Source: Bradyrhizobium zhengyangense
GTDB lineage: Bacteria > Pseudomonadota > Alphaproteobacteria > Rhizobiales > Xanthobacteraceae
Direction of reading: 5' to 3'
Assembly: GCF_022012435.1 (NCBI RefSeq)
Contig: NZ_JAKLUA010000001.1
Coordinates: forward strand, 1,426,001 to 1,490,000
Length of the DNA: 64,000 bases
The notes under the pieces are model-generated. The model ran no database searches, was not told the DNA's origin, and worked only from the letters and a program-made list of their open reading frames with translations. This document shows, one piece after another, positions 16,954-26,369 of this stretch. How positions within the stretch are numbered: position 1 is the first letter of the stretch; every line of letters begins with the position of its first letter. The position numbers were made by a program, and so were the translations under genes.

Positions 16954-18795
16954 TCAGATATTGCGACGCGCGAGCGCCTCGATGTAGCCGCGCCTTGCGG
17001 CCTCGACTTCGGTGCGCTCCGAGACCTCCGGCACCGCCACCTCCCACCAATGGCCACCGGCATCGGTCGAGCGCAGCGGGTCGGTGTCGATCACGACGAC
17101 GCTGGTCCGATCGTGACCTCGCGCCTCCTCGAACGCCGCCTCCAGCTCGGCGATGCCAGCGACCTTGCGCGCGATCGCCCCCATCGAAGCGGCATGGGCC
17201 GCGAAGTCGATCTCGGGCAAGGTCTCGTGGCGAGCATCGCGCAAGAGGTTGTTGAAAGGGGCACCACCGGTGGCGTTCTGGAGCCGGTTGATGCAGCCGA
17301 AGCCGCGGTTGTCGAGCACCACGATGATGAGTTTCGCACCCAACATCACCGACGTGGCGATCTCGGAATTCATCATCAGGTAGGATCCGTCGCCGACCAT
17401 CACGATGACTTCGCGCTTGGGATCAGCGAGCTTGACGCCGAGCCCGCCGGCGATCTCGTAGCCCATGCAGGAATAGCCGTATTCCATGTGGTAGCCGCCG
17501 GCTGCGCCCGGCTGCCAGAGCTTGTGCAGCTCGCCGGGCAAGCCGCCGGCGGCGCAAAGCACGATATCGCTTGGCCGGCTGCGGCGCTGAACGGCGCCGA
17601 TGACCTGGGCATCGCTTGGCAAGGCTTCGTTGCCCGACGCGGTGTAGCGTGCGGCCGCTTCCAGCCAGGCCGTGCGGCCAGCCTTGGCCTGCCCGCTCCA
17701 GACGGCAGGCGCCGTCCAACCCTGAAGGGCGGCGCCGAGCTCCGCTAGTCCGACCTTGGCGTCGGCCACGAGCGGCTGCGCACGATGCTTGCCGGCATCA
17801 AAGCTCTGCGTATTGAGGCCGACGATCCTGCAGGCGGGATCCGCGAACAGCGAGCGCGAGCCGGTGGTGAAATCCTGCAAGCGGGTGCCGATCGCGAGCA
17901 CGACATCGGCCTGTCGCGCCGCATCGTTGGCCGCGCCCGTGCCGGTGACGCCGATCGCGCCGAGGTTAAGCGGATGATCATGAGGCAGCGCGCTCTTGCC
18001 GGCCTGCGTTTCCGCCGCCGGAATGCCGTGCGCCATGCAGAAGGCGGCGAGATCAGCTTCCGCCTCGCTGTAGAGCACGCCGCCACCGGCGACGACGAGC
18101 GGGCGCTTCGCGGCCTTGAGCAGCGCTGTGGCTTGCGCCATTTGCGCCTCGTCGGGCCGCGCCCGTCGGGGCTGCCAAACGCGCTCGGCGAAGAACCATT
18201 CGGGATAGTCGAAGGCCTCCGTCTGCACGTCCTGGCAGAGCGAGAGCGTCACGGGTCCGCATTCGGCCGCGTCGGTCAAAACCTGCATCGCCCGCTCGAA
18301 GGCGGGCATGATCTGTTCAGGCCTTGTGATGCGGTCGAAATAGCGCGAGACGGGCCGGAAGCAATCATTGGCGGAGACAGTGCCGTCACCGAAATCCTCG
18401 ATCTGCTGCAACACCGGATCGGGACGGCGTCCGGCGAAGACGTCACCCGGTAGCAGCAGCACCGGCAGGCGATTGACGTGAGCAACGGCTGCGGCCGTCA
18501 CCATATTGGTCGCACCGGGGCCGATCGAGCTCGTCACCGCCATCATGCGCCGGCGACGCGAGGTCTTCGCGAAAGCGATCGCGGCATGCGCCATCGCCTG
18601 CTCATTATGCGCGCGCAAGGTTGGCAGGCGGTCACGCGCGGCATACAGCGCCTCGCCGAGGCCTGCGACGTTGCCATGCCCGAAGATCGCCCAGACACCG
18701 GCGAACAGCGGCTGGGTCTTCCCGTCGATGACAGTCCTTTGCGCGGCCATCGCGGCGACGAGCGCCTGCGCCATCGTGAGCCTGATCGTCGCCAT
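16954..18795 (-). CDS. iolD: 3D-(3,5/4)-trihydroxycyclohexane-1,2-dione acylhydrolase
   Basis: A 613-residue thiamine-diphosphate enzyme. The N-terminal domain has FGHGNVAGLGEAL, and the C-terminal cofactor motif is GDGSYLMMNSE followed by NRGFGCINRLQ. It opens the inositol-derived ring, the committed ring-cleaving step of inositol breakdown. The ATG at 18795 is used; a GTG at 18798 is an alternative. iolE follows. iolB, iolC and iolA are not in this window, so the rest of the pathway must be elsewhere. Confidence 0.92.
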   Translation of the reverse strand: MATIRLTMAQALVAAMAAQRTVIDGKTQPLFAGVWAIFGHGNVAGLGEALYAARDRLPTLRAHNEQAMAHAAIAFAKTSRRRRMMAVTSSIGPGATNMVTAAAVAHVNRLPVLLLPGDVFAGRRPDPVLQQIEDFGDGTVSANDCFRPVSRYFDRITRPEQIMPAFERAMQVLTDAAECGPVTLSLCQDVQTEAFDYPEWFFAERVWQPRRARPDEAQMAQATALLKAAKRPLVVAGGGVLYSEAEADLAAFCMAHGIPAAETQAGKSALPHDHPLNLGAIGVTGTGAANDAARQADVVLAIGTRLQDFTTGSRSLFADPACRIVGLNTQSFDAGKHRAQPLVADAKVGLAELGAALQGWTAPAVWSGQAKAGRTAWLEAAARYTASGNEALPSDAQVIGAVQRRSRPSDIVLCAAGGLPGELHKLWQPGAAGGYHMEYGYSCMGYEIAGGLGVKLADPKREVIVMVGDGSYLMMNSEIATSVMLGAKLIIVVLDNRGFGCINRLQNATGGAPFNNLLRDARHETLPEIDFAAHAASMGAIARKVAGIAELEAAFEEARGHDRTSVVVIDTDPLRSTDAGGHWWEVAVPEVSERTEVEAARRGYIEALARRNI

Positions 18796-18941
18796 CACTC
18801 GCTCCCGCTGAACCGCCCGGCGCAGACCGGCCTGTCAAGATGTTCCATCATTGCGCTGACCGTGCGCGCATGCTCGCGCAACTGTGTCGCGAATGTGTCG
18901 TCGCTCGATCCGATACGATATTGCGAGGCGGTTGATGACAT
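18795..18941 (-). CDS. Possible 48-residue leader ORF coupled to iolD
   Basis: An ATG at 18941 opens a 48-codon frame whose TGA shares its last base with the iolD start (TGATG). That is the overlap used for translational coupling, and the frame fills most of the intergenic space. I recognise no family and see no membrane segment. It could be a leader peptide, a small protein, or a chance reading frame in GC-rich DNA. Confidence 0.25.
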   Translation of the reverse strand: MSSTASQYRIGSSDDTFATQLREHARTVSAMMEHLDRPVCAGRFSGSE

Positions 18942-18992
18942 CGAGAAGTGCAGGCTCCGACCTTGACTGGGCGGCGCAGAGAATGGAATGCT

Positions 18993-19002
18993 TATTCGAA
19001 TA
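18993..19002. promoter_or_regulatory. Palindrome in the iolD-iolG intergenic region
   Basis: TATTCGAATA is a perfect ten-base palindrome 15 bases ahead of the iolG start. It sits inside a wider TTGACT...AGTCAA inverted pair (about 18963-19008). It is the most AT-rich spot between the two divergent inositol genes and a plausible operator for an inositol regulator encoded elsewhere. No protein evidence is visible here. Confidence 0.35.
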
Positions 19003-19016
19003 GTCAAGCAGTGATG

Positions 19017-20015
19017 ATGACAATGCGGTTTGGACTTCTTGGCGCCGGCAGGATCGGGCGCATTCACGGTCTCAATGTTGCGGCGCGCGGCGATGCGCGG
19101 CTCGTCGCGGTGGCCGACGCCTCGAGCGAGGCCGCGGCCTCGCTGGCGCAGGCGACAGGCGCGAAGGTGGCCGATGCGGATGCGATCATCGGCGATGCCG
19201 GCATCGACGCCATCCTGATCTGCACGCCGACCGACACGCACGCCGACCTGATCGAGGCCGCCGTCTCGGCCGGCAAGGCGGTGTTCTGCGAGAAGCCGGT
19301 CGATCTCGATTCGGACCGCATTCGCCGCTGCCTGGCCGCGGTCGAGAGGTCGGGCAAGGCTCTGATGATCGGCTTCAACCGCCGCTTCGATCCGAATTTT
19401 GCGGCGCTGGAGAAGCGGCTGCGCGGCGGCGAGGCCGGCGAGATCGAGATCGTCAGCGTCATCTCGCGCGATCCCGGACCGCCGCCGGTCGATTATGTGA
19501 AGCGCTCGGGCGGCCTGTTCCGCGACATGATGATCCATGATTTCGACCTGGCGCGCTTCCTGCTGGCGGAGGAGCCGGTCGAAATCTTCGCACTCGGCTC
19601 GGCGCTGGTGGACAAGGCCATCGGCGAAGCCGGCGATGTCGACACCGCCGCCGTGCTGATGAAGACGGCGAGCGGGCGCATCGCGCAGATCTCGAATTCG
19701 CGCCGCGCCACTTACGGCTACGATCAGCGCATCGAGGTGCACGGCTCGAAGGGCATGCTGAGGGCCGGCAACATCCACGAAACGACCGTCGAGATCGCGA
19801 CCGGCCAGGGCTTCCGTGCCGACCCGGTGCAGAACTTCTTCCTCGAACGCTATGCCGCCGCCTATCGTGCCGAGCTCGCGGCCTTCATCGATGCCTGCAC
19901 CGGCAAGGCGGCGCCCTCTCCGACCGGTCTCGACGGGCTCCGCGCCCAGATGCTCGCCGACGCGGCGACCGAGTCGGCGCGCACCGGCCGCCCTGTCACC
20001 ATCAAGTCCGCCTGA
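19017..20015 (+). CDS. iolG: Inositol 2-dehydrogenase (Gfo/Idh family)
   Basis: A 332-residue NAD-dependent dehydrogenase with Rossmann motif GLLGAGRIGRIHG, catalytic-Lys motif CEKPVDL, and a later DMMIHDFDLARFL segment typical of IolG proteins. It oxidises myo-inositol to 2-keto-myo-inositol, feeding IolE and IolD encoded on the other strand. Starts at 19014, 19017 and 19023 are all possible; none has a strong ribosome site. It ends two bases before the phosphatase gene, so the two are co-transcribed. Confidence 0.85.
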   Translation: MTMRFGLLGAGRIGRIHGLNVAARGDARLVAVADASSEAAASLAQATGAKVADADAIIGDAGIDAILICTPTDTHADLIEAAVSAGKAVFCEKPVDLDSDRIRRCLAAVERSGKALMIGFNRRFDPNFAALEKRLRGGEAGEIEIVSVISRDPGPPPVDYVKRSGGLFRDMMIHDFDLARFLLAEEPVEIFALGSALVDKAIGEAGDVDTAAVLMKTASGRIAQISNSRRATYGYDQRIEVHGSKGMLRAGNIHETTVEIATGQGFRADPVQNFFLERYAAAYRAELAAFIDACTGKAAPSPTGLDGLRAQMLADAATESARTGRPVTIKSA

Positions 20016-20017
20016 CC

Positions 20018-20800
20018 ATGACGCCAGCCGAACTCATGCTGCGCCGCTATGCGGCCCAGGGCCTCGCCGCCGAGGCGGGACGCATCGCGCTCGACTATTT
20101 CGGCCGCAGGGAAAGCCTCGGCGTCACGATGAAGGGCACGCAGGACTGGCTCACCGTCGCCGACGGCGCGGTGGAGGATTTTCTGCGTGCGCGGCTGTCG
20201 GCGCTTTTCCCTGGTGACACTGTCATCGGCGAGGAAGGCGGCGGTGAGGCCAGCGATGCGGTCTGGATCCTCGATCCGATCGACGGCACTGCGAACTTCG
20301 CCCATGGCGATCGCAACTGGTGCATCTCCATCGGCTTCCTGCTCGACCGCCAGCCGACGATCGGCATCGTCAGCGCGCCCTCACTGGGCGAGCTCTATGT
20401 CGCGCAGCGCGACGAGGGCGCGACGCTGAACGGGCAGCACATTGTCGTCTCTGGTGCCGACGACATCAGCCGCGCCTGTATCGAACTGGGCTGGTCGCCC
20501 CGTATTCCCTCGCAGCGCTATCTCGACATGATCAGCCGCGGTTATGCCGCCGGCTGCTCCATCAAGCGCGCGGGCTCCGGCACTTTGGGCCTCTGCAATG
20601 TCGCCAACGGGCGCACCGAGGGCTACGCCGAACTGCACATCAACGCCTGGGACGTTGCAGCCGGCATTGTGATTGTTAGCGAAGCCGGCGGCTGGGTCAG
20701 CGACTTCTTCGCGGGCGACGGCATCAGCAAGGGCAACCCGATCCTGTGCTGCGTACCGGCGCTGGCATCGCAGCTCAGCGACATCACCGGGATTACCTAG
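20018..20800 (+). CDS. Inositol-monophosphatase family protein
   Basis: A 260-residue metal-dependent phosphatase. Metal-site motifs are present: EEGGGE, WILDPIDGTANF and a C-terminal WDVAAG. The family hydrolyses inositol phosphates and other sugar phosphates. Two bases separate it from iolG, and an AfuABC-like importer follows. The likely role is to release free inositol from an imported inositol phosphate for IolG. Substrate preference is inferred from context; some family members act on histidinol phosphate or PAP instead. Confidence 0.85.
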   Translation: MTPAELMLRRYAAQGLAAEAGRIALDYFGRRESLGVTMKGTQDWLTVADGAVEDFLRARLSALFPGDTVIGEEGGGEASDAVWILDPIDGTANFAHGDRNWCISIGFLLDRQPTIGIVSAPSLGELYVAQRDEGATLNGQHIVVSGADDISRACIELGWSPRIPSQRYLDMISRGYAAGCSIKRAGSGTLGLCNVANGRTEGYAELHINAWDVAAGIVIVSEAGGWVSDFFAGDGISKGNPILCCVPALASQLSDITGIT

Positions 20801-20858
20801 TCGACTTAATAGTTGTTGCTTTGGAGCTGAAGAGACGCCACCGTCACAGCCAATTACA

Positions 20859-20875
20859 GAGAACATCAAGTTCTC
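20859..20875 (+). other. Small hairpin ahead of the binding-protein ribosome site
   Basis: GAGAAC (20859-20864) pairs with GTTCTC (20870-20875) around a five-base loop. It ends six bases before the strong GGGGAGG ribosome site at 20881. It may protect the downstream message so that the binding protein is made in excess, a common pattern in ABC operons. It is too weak, and lacks a T run, to be a terminator. Confidence 0.35.
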
Positions 20876-20893
20876 GTTCTGGGGAGGTGGACC

Positions 20894-21928
20894 ATGGTTT
20901 CGAGATCCCTGACTGTCAGGGCGCTGTTCGGTGCCGGTATCCTGATCGCGGGCGCGGCGCCGGCGTCGGCCGAGGGCTCGCTCGTCATGTATTGCGGCGT
21001 GCAGGAAGAATGGTGCCGCGCGATGTCCACCACTTTCGAGAAAGAGACCGGCATCAAGGTTTCGATGACGCGGAAATCCGCCGGCGAGACCTATGCGCAG
21101 CTCAGGGCGGAGGCCTCGAACCCGCGCGGCGACATCTGGTGGGGCGGCACCGGCGATCCACATCTTCAGGCGGCCGACGAGGGGCTGACGCTCGAATACG
21201 AATCTCCCGCCAACAAGGATTTGCACGACTGGGCGCTGAACCAGTGGAAAGCGGCGAAGCAGCGCTCGATCGGCATCTATGCCGGCGCGCTCGGCTTCGG
21301 CTACAACACCGAGCAGATCAAGGCCAAGGGTATCCCGGAGCCGAAATGCTGGGCCGACCTGCTCAACCCCAAGCTCAGGGATGACGTGCAGGTCGCCGAC
21401 CCGAATTCGTCCGGCACCGCCTATACCCTGCTTGCCACGGTCGTGCAGCTGATGGGCGAGGACAAGGGCTTCGATTATCTCAAGGCCCTGCACAAGAATG
21501 TCAGCCAGTACACCAAATCAGGCGCAGCACCAGCCAAGGCAGCGAGCCTCGGCGAGACCGCCGTCGGCATCGTCTTCATCCACGATGCCGTCGTCTTCGC
21601 GGTTCAAGGCGATCCGATCAAGCCGGTCGCGCCGTGCGAGGGCACAGGCTACGAGATCGGCTCGATGTCGATCATCAAGGGCGCACGCAATCTGGAGAAC
21701 GCCAAGAAGTTCTACGATTGGGCGCTGAGCCCCGCCGCACAGGCCCTCGCCGCCCCCGCGAAGTCGTATCAGGTGCCATCCAACAAGAACGCGACGGTGC
21801 CGCCGCAGGCGCCGAAGATGAGCGAGATGAAGCTGATCAACTACGACTTCGTCAAATACGGCTCGTCGGCCGAGCGAACGCGGCTGCTGACAAAGTGGGA
21901 CAAGGAGGTCAAGGCGCTGCCGAAATAG
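20894..21928 (+). CDS. AfuA/FbpA-type ABC substrate-binding protein
   Basis: A 344-residue periplasmic protein with a Sec signal (cut near APASAEG) and a GGGGAGG ribosome site. It belongs to the iron/sulfate/AfuA binding-protein cluster: LVMYCGVQEEWC, GGTGDPHLQAADEG, and a His-Asp pair in VFIHDAV. AfuA of Actinobacillus was shown to bind hexose phosphates rather than iron, and I recall a His-Asp pair among its sugar ligands. The neighbouring phosphatase and iolG favour a phosphorylated polyol here. Iron remains an alternative. Confidence 0.75.
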   Translation: MVSRSLTVRALFGAGILIAGAAPASAEGSLVMYCGVQEEWCRAMSTTFEKETGIKVSMTRKSAGETYAQLRAEASNPRGDIWWGGTGDPHLQAADEGLTLEYESPANKDLHDWALNQWKAAKQRSIGIYAGALGFGYNTEQIKAKGIPEPKCWADLLNPKLRDDVQVADPNSSGTAYTLLATVVQLMGEDKGFDYLKALHKNVSQYTKSGAAPAKAASLGETAVGIVFIHDAVVFAVQGDPIKPVAPCEGTGYEIGSMSIIKGARNLENAKKFYDWALSPAAQALAAPAKSYQVPSNKNATVPPQAPKMSEMKLINYDFVKYGSSAERTRLLTKWDKEVKALPK

Positions 21929-21951
21929 CAGCAAGGCTGCGGAGATATCGG

Positions 21952-24132
21952 ATGCGCCCTTCGACACGGCTTGCCCTGCTGCTCGGCTGGTTGGGCTACA
22001 TGCTCGTGCCCTGGTACCTGCCGGAAGGTTGGGACCTTGCTGGCTATCCGTTCGGGCGGGCCGGCACCGCGCTGGTGCTTGCGACATCAGGCGCAGCGCC
22101 TTGGCTCTGGCCGATCGGCATCGCACTCCTCGCGCCGACGTTCCTCGCCGTCCGCGCCGAGTCCAGCCTTAGCAGCCCGGCGTTGATCGTCGCCGGGCTG
22201 TTCGGCCTGGTCGCGTTCTTCGCACAAGGCTTTGCGGTGACGCTGCCTGGCCAGGGCATTCCCTGGCTCGCCGCGCTGCTGGGCGGCGCAGGTGCCGCGC
22301 AACCGGGCATGGGTTTCGGCGCGCTGCTGACCCTGTTCTCGCTTCTCCTGCTGCTCTGCCACGGCCTCGCCTATCGCGGGTTCTGTCGGGGCGATCTCTT
22401 CACCACGTCCACCATCGGCGTCGTGGTGCTGCTGATCGGCCTCTTCATCTTCCTGCCGGTGGCGACGATCCTGCGCAGCGCGCTGGTCGATGCCACCGGC
22501 GGCTGGGCGCTGGGCGAATTCGCGGACCGCCTGCTGTCCTCGACGATCTGGGGCCTCGGCTGCGTCGGCGGCGGCATCGCCTGCGGCGTCGCCTGGAATA
22601 CGCTGATCCTCGGCGTGCTGACCGGCCTCATCACCACGCTGCTGGGCCTCGCTTGCGCGCTGCTGGTGTTGCGCACGGCGATGCCGGGCAAGCGGCTGAT
22701 GCGCGCGATGACGGTGCTGCCGATCATCACGCCGCCCTTCGTCATCGGCCTTGCGCTCATCCTGCTGTTCGGCCGTGCCGGCGTCGTCACCGGCTTGATG
22801 TCCGACTGGTTCGGCATCCCACGCTCGCGCTGGATCTACGGTCTGCCGGGCGTGCTGTTGGCGCAGGTACTGGCCTTCGCGCCGATCGCCTTCCTCGTGC
22901 TGATGGGTATGGTCCAGGGCATCGCACCGAGCCTCGAAGAGGCGTCCCAGACGCTTGGTGCCAGGCATTGGCAGACGTTCCGCTCCGTGACATGGCCGCT
23001 GCTGCGACCGGGGCTCGCCAACGCCTTTCTGCTCGGCTTTGTCGAGAGCCTGGCCGATTTCGGCAACCCGCTCGTGCTCGGCGGCAATTTCGAGGTGCTC
23101 TCGACCAAGATCTTCTTCGCCGTGGTCGGTGCCGCACACAATCAGGGTCTGGCGGCCGTGCTCGCGATCGTGCTGCTCGTCTTCACGCTCGGCGCGTTCT
23201 GGCTGCAGCAGAGCTGGCTCGGCGGCAAGAGCTACACCACGGTCTCCGGCAAAGGCGACGCCGGCATTCCGGCGAAGCTGCCGACCTCCGTCACCGTGCT
23301 CTCCGCCGCGGTCATCATACCCTGGGTCGTGCTGACGGCGGTGATCTACGCGGTGATCCTGATCGGCGGCTTCGTCAAGACGATGGGCCGCGACCATACG
23401 CCGACGCTGGAGCATTACCGCACCGGCTTCGCCGTCGATTTCAGCCACGGCCTGTTCTTCGAGGGCGCAGCGTGGCCCTCTTTGTTCACGACACTGAAGG
23501 TCGCCGCGATCTCCGCACCTCTGACGGCGCTGATCGGCCTGCTCACCGCCTATCTGCTCACGCGGCAACGCTTCGTCGGCCGGCAGCTGCTCGAGTTCAC
23601 GACCATGCTGAGCTTCGCCATTCCCGGCACCGTGCTCGGGGTCGCCTACATCCTAGCCTTCAACGTACCACCGATCGAGATCACCGGGACCGGCCTCATC
23701 CTCGTGCTCGCCTTCGTCTTCCGCAACATGCCAGTCGGCATACGCTCGGGCATAGCGGGACTGGCCCAGATCGACAAGAGCCTCGACGAGGCCTCGACGA
23801 CCCTGCGGGCGCGCAGCTTCACGACGCTGCGCCGTGTGGTGCTGCCGTTGCTCAAGCCCGCGCTCGCCGCGGCGCTGATCTACAGCTTCGTGCGCAGCAT
23901 CACCTCGGTCAGCGCCGTGATCTTTCTCGTGTCGGCCGAGTACAACCTCTCCACCGCCTACATCGTCGGACGGGTCGAGGCCGGCGAGTTTGGCCTCGCC
24001 ATCGCCTATTCCTCGGTGCTGATCGTCGTCATGGCAGCAGGCATCGCGCTCATCCAATTCGGCGTCGGCGAGCGCAAGCTCGGCCGCAGGCCCGTCGCGC
24101 TCGCGACCTCGGCCGCCGAGCCCGCCAAATAG
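21952..24132 (+). CDS. Fused two-module ABC transporter permease (AfuB/FbpB-like)
   Basis: A 726-residue membrane protein holding two permease modules in one chain, as in FbpB, ThiP and AfuB. An N-terminal block of about five hydrophobic segments precedes module 1 (EAA loop near SLEEASQTLGARHW). Module 2 has its loop near SLDEASTTLRARSF. The ATG at 21952 has GGAG seven bases ahead. It forms the whole channel between the binding protein and the ATPase. Confidence 0.85.
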   Translation: MRPSTRLALLLGWLGYMLVPWYLPEGWDLAGYPFGRAGTALVLATSGAAPWLWPIGIALLAPTFLAVRAESSLSSPALIVAGLFGLVAFFAQGFAVTLPGQGIPWLAALLGGAGAAQPGMGFGALLTLFSLLLLLCHGLAYRGFCRGDLFTTSTIGVVVLLIGLFIFLPVATILRSALVDATGGWALGEFADRLLSSTIWGLGCVGGGIACGVAWNTLILGVLTGLITTLLGLACALLVLRTAMPGKRLMRAMTVLPIITPPFVIGLALILLFGRAGVVTGLMSDWFGIPRSRWIYGLPGVLLAQVLAFAPIAFLVLMGMVQGIAPSLEEASQTLGARHWQTFRSVTWPLLRPGLANAFLLGFVESLADFGNPLVLGGNFEVLSTKIFFAVVGAAHNQGLAAVLAIVLLVFTLGAFWLQQSWLGGKSYTTVSGKGDAGIPAKLPTSVTVLSAAVIIPWVVLTAVIYAVILIGGFVKTMGRDHTPTLEHYRTGFAVDFSHGLFFEGAAWPSLFTTLKVAAISAPLTALIGLLTAYLLTRQRFVGRQLLEFTTMLSFAIPGTVLGVAYILAFNVPPIEITGTGLILVLAFVFRNMPVGIRSGIAGLAQIDKSLDEASTTLRARSFTTLRRVVLPLLKPALAAALIYSFVRSITSVSAVIFLVSAEYNLSTAYIVGRVEAGEFGLAIAYSSVLIVVMAAGIALIQFGVGERKLGRRPVALATSAAEPAK

Positions 24133-24140
24133 GATCTCCC

Positions 24141-25187
24141 ATGCTCAAATCAGGTCCCGCCTCCGTCGAGTTCAGACATGTCAGCATGCGCTACGGCAAT
24201 GTGACGGCGGTGGACGATGTCAGCTTCACGATTCACGCCGGCGAGCTCGTGACGTTGCTCGGCCCCTCCGGTTGCGGCAAGACGACGACCTTGCGCATGA
24301 TCGCCGGACTCGAGATCGCGAGCGAAGGGCAGATCCTGATCGGCGGCAAGGATGTGACGCGGCTCTCGGCGGCGGATCGCGACGTCAGCATGGTGTTCCA
24401 GTCCTACGCGCTGTTCCCGCACATGAATGTGCTGGAGAACGCGGCGTATGGGCCGACGGTGAAGGGGCTGGGCAAGGCGCGGGCCGAGGCGATGGCGCAG
24501 GAGAAGCTCGCCCTGGTCGGGCTGAAAGGCTTCGAGAAGCGCTATCCGGCCGAGCTGTCCGGCGGTCAGCAGCAGCGCGTTGCCGTGGCACGCGCCCTCG
24601 TGCTGGAGCCGCAGGTGCTGCTGTTCGACGAGCCGCTGTCCAATCTCGACGCCAAGCTCAGGCGCCGGGTGCGGCAGGAGATCCGCGAACTCCAGCAGTC
24701 GCTGAAGCTCACCGTCGCCTATGTCACGCATGACCAGGAGGAGGCCCTTGCGGTCTCCGACCGCATCATCGTGATGTCGAATGCGAAGATCGCGCAGCAG
24801 GGTTCGCCGCGCGAGCTTTATGAGGCCCCTGCGAACGGCTTCGTTGCCGATTTCATCGGCGATGCCAATCTCGTGGAAGTGATGATCGAAGCGGTGCATG
24901 ACGGGCAGGCACAGGTCATGCTGGGGCCTCTCCGCCTGACGCTTCCGGCGCGCGGCCTCACGCCTGGGCCGGCAAAAGCCGCCATCCGGCCCCACGGCAT
25001 CATGCTCGGCGATGACCTCGCCGGAACCGTCAGAAAATCCTCCTACCTCGGCGATCACGTCGAGATGATCGTCTCGACGCCGATCGGCGAGCTTTTTGTC
25101 GTCAGCCGGCAAACCGATGAGATTCCGGCTGAAGGTGCCGCGATCAGGCTGTCATTCGCCCAACAATATATTGCTCTCGTTCGGTGA
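24141..25187 (+). CDS. ABC transporter ATP-binding protein (AfuC/PotA-like)
   Basis: A 348-residue ATPase: Walker [10 protein letters not shown], signature LSGGQQQR, Walker [16 protein letters not shown]-loop YVTHDQEEA, and a C-terminal regulatory (TOBE-type) domain. It completes the importer begun at 20894. It lies eight bases after the permease, in the iolG-led operon. Confidence 0.88.
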   Translation: MLKSGPASVEFRHVSMRYGNVTAVDDVSFTIHAGELVTLLGPSGCGKTTTLRMIAGLEIASEGQILIGGKDVTRLSAADRDVSMVFQSYALFPHMNVLENAAYGPTVKGLGKARAEAMAQEKLALVGLKGFEKRYPAELSGGQQQRVAVARALVLEPQVLLFDEPLSNLDAKLRRRVRQEIRELQQSLKLTVAYVTHDQEEALAVSDRIIVMSNAKIAQQGSPRELYEAPANGFVADFIGDANLVEVMIEAVHDGQAQVMLGPLRLTLPARGLTPGPAKAAIRPHGIMLGDDLAGTVRKSSYLGDHVEMIVSTPIGELFVVSRQTDEIPAEGAAIRLSFAQQYIALVR

Positions 25188-25245
25188 CGGTCTCGTATCC
25201 GCATACTCCCTCGCGATTCCTGCGGGCCGATTGTATCATCGAGGC

Positions 25246-26346
25246 ATGAGCGAGTCCGATGCCGTGGACGGCGACGCGCCGCGCGTTCGCAAGATCATCC
25301 ATATCGACATGGATGCCTTCTACGCATCCGTGGAACAGCGCGACAATCCCGACCTGCGCGGCAAGCCCGTTGCTGTCGGTGGTTCGGCCGAGCGCGGCGT
25401 GGTCGCGGCGGCGAGCTATGAGGCGCGCAAATTCGGCGTTCGGTCCGCGATGGCGTCTGTGACCGCGAAGCGGCAATGTCCCGACCTGATTTTCGTGAAG
25501 CCCCGCTTTGAGGTCTACAAGGCGATCAGCCGGCAGATCCGCGAGATTTTTGCCGAGCACACCGAGATCATCGAGCCCCTGTCCCTCGACGAGGCCTATC
25601 TCGACGTGACGGAAAACCTGCAAGGCATCCCGCTTGCCCGTGATGTCGCGCTGCGGATCCGTGAGAAGATCAAGGCCGAGACCGGCCTCAATGCGTCGGC
25701 GGGCATTTCCTACAACAAGTTCCTAGCAAAGCTCGCTTCCGATCACCGCAAGCCGAACGGCCAGTTCGTGATCTCGCCCGAGATGGGGGCCGCCTTCGTG
25801 GAGACGCTGCCCGTCGGCAAGTTCCACGGGATCGGACCGGCAACGAGTGCAAAGATGAATGCGCTCGGCCTGTTCACCGGTCTCGACATCCGCAACCAGA
25901 CGCTCGAGTTCATGAACGTGAATTTCGGCAAGTCGGGCGCCTATTATTACTGGATCTCGCGCGGCGTCGACGAAAGGCCGGTGCGGGCCAACCGGATCCG
26001 CAAGTCGATCGGCGCCGAGACCACGTTCTCGACCGACCTTTCCGATTTCGAGGCGCTGGCCGTCGAGCTGCGCCCGCTCGTCGACAAGGTCTGGCGCCAT
26101 TGCGAGACATCAGGCAGCCGGGGCCGCACCGTGACCTTGAAGATCAAGTTTGCCGACTTCGAGATCATCACGCGGAGCAGGTCCGTGGCCACACCGGTCG
26201 CAGGCCGGGACGAGCTCGTTCGCTTCGCCTGCGGCCTGCTCGAGCTCGAGATGCCCCTGCCCAAACGGGTCAGGCTTCTGGGCGTCTCGCTGTCATCGCT
26301 CCAGGTCGGAGACGATGCGGAGCCGCAACTCACTTTCGAAATTTGA
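25246..26346 (+). CDS. dinB: DNA polymerase IV (Y-family)
   Basis: A 366-residue translesion polymerase. Catalytic motifs: IHIDMDAFYASVE with two acidic residues, SYEARKFGVRSAM, and PLSLDEAYLDVT with the second acidic pair. Helix-hairpin and little-finger regions follow (FHGIGPATSAKM). The ATG at 25246 matches the normal N-terminus. It copies damaged DNA with low fidelity. A GTTC at 25179 followed at SOS spacing by GTCT is only half an SOS box, so LexA control is not evident. Confidence 0.93.
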   Translation: MSESDAVDGDAPRVRKIIHIDMDAFYASVEQRDNPDLRGKPVAVGGSAERGVVAAASYEARKFGVRSAMASVTAKRQCPDLIFVKPRFEVYKAISRQIREIFAEHTEIIEPLSLDEAYLDVTENLQGIPLARDVALRIREKIKAETGLNASAGISYNKFLAKLASDHRKPNGQFVISPEMGAAFVETLPVGKFHGIGPATSAKMNALGLFTGLDIRNQTLEFMNVNFGKSGAYYYWISRGVDERPVRANRIRKSIGAETTFSTDLSDFEALAVELRPLVDKVWRHCETSGSRGRTVTLKIKFADFEIITRSRSVATPVAGRDELVRFACGLLELEMPLPKRVRLLGVSLSSLQVGDDAEPQLTFEI

Positions 26347-26369
26347 TCCAGTCGCCAGGATTCGAAGGA

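Noticed and set aside
20894..25187. Ferric iron importer (Fbp/Afu by default annotation)
   Set aside because: The phosphatase and iolG lie directly upstream in the same operon, and relatives of AfuA bind sugar phosphates. Iron is kept only as an alternative.
25179..25193. SOS box upstream of dinB
   Set aside because: GTTC is followed at the right spacing by GTCT, not GTTC. Two mismatches in the second half make it too weak to claim.
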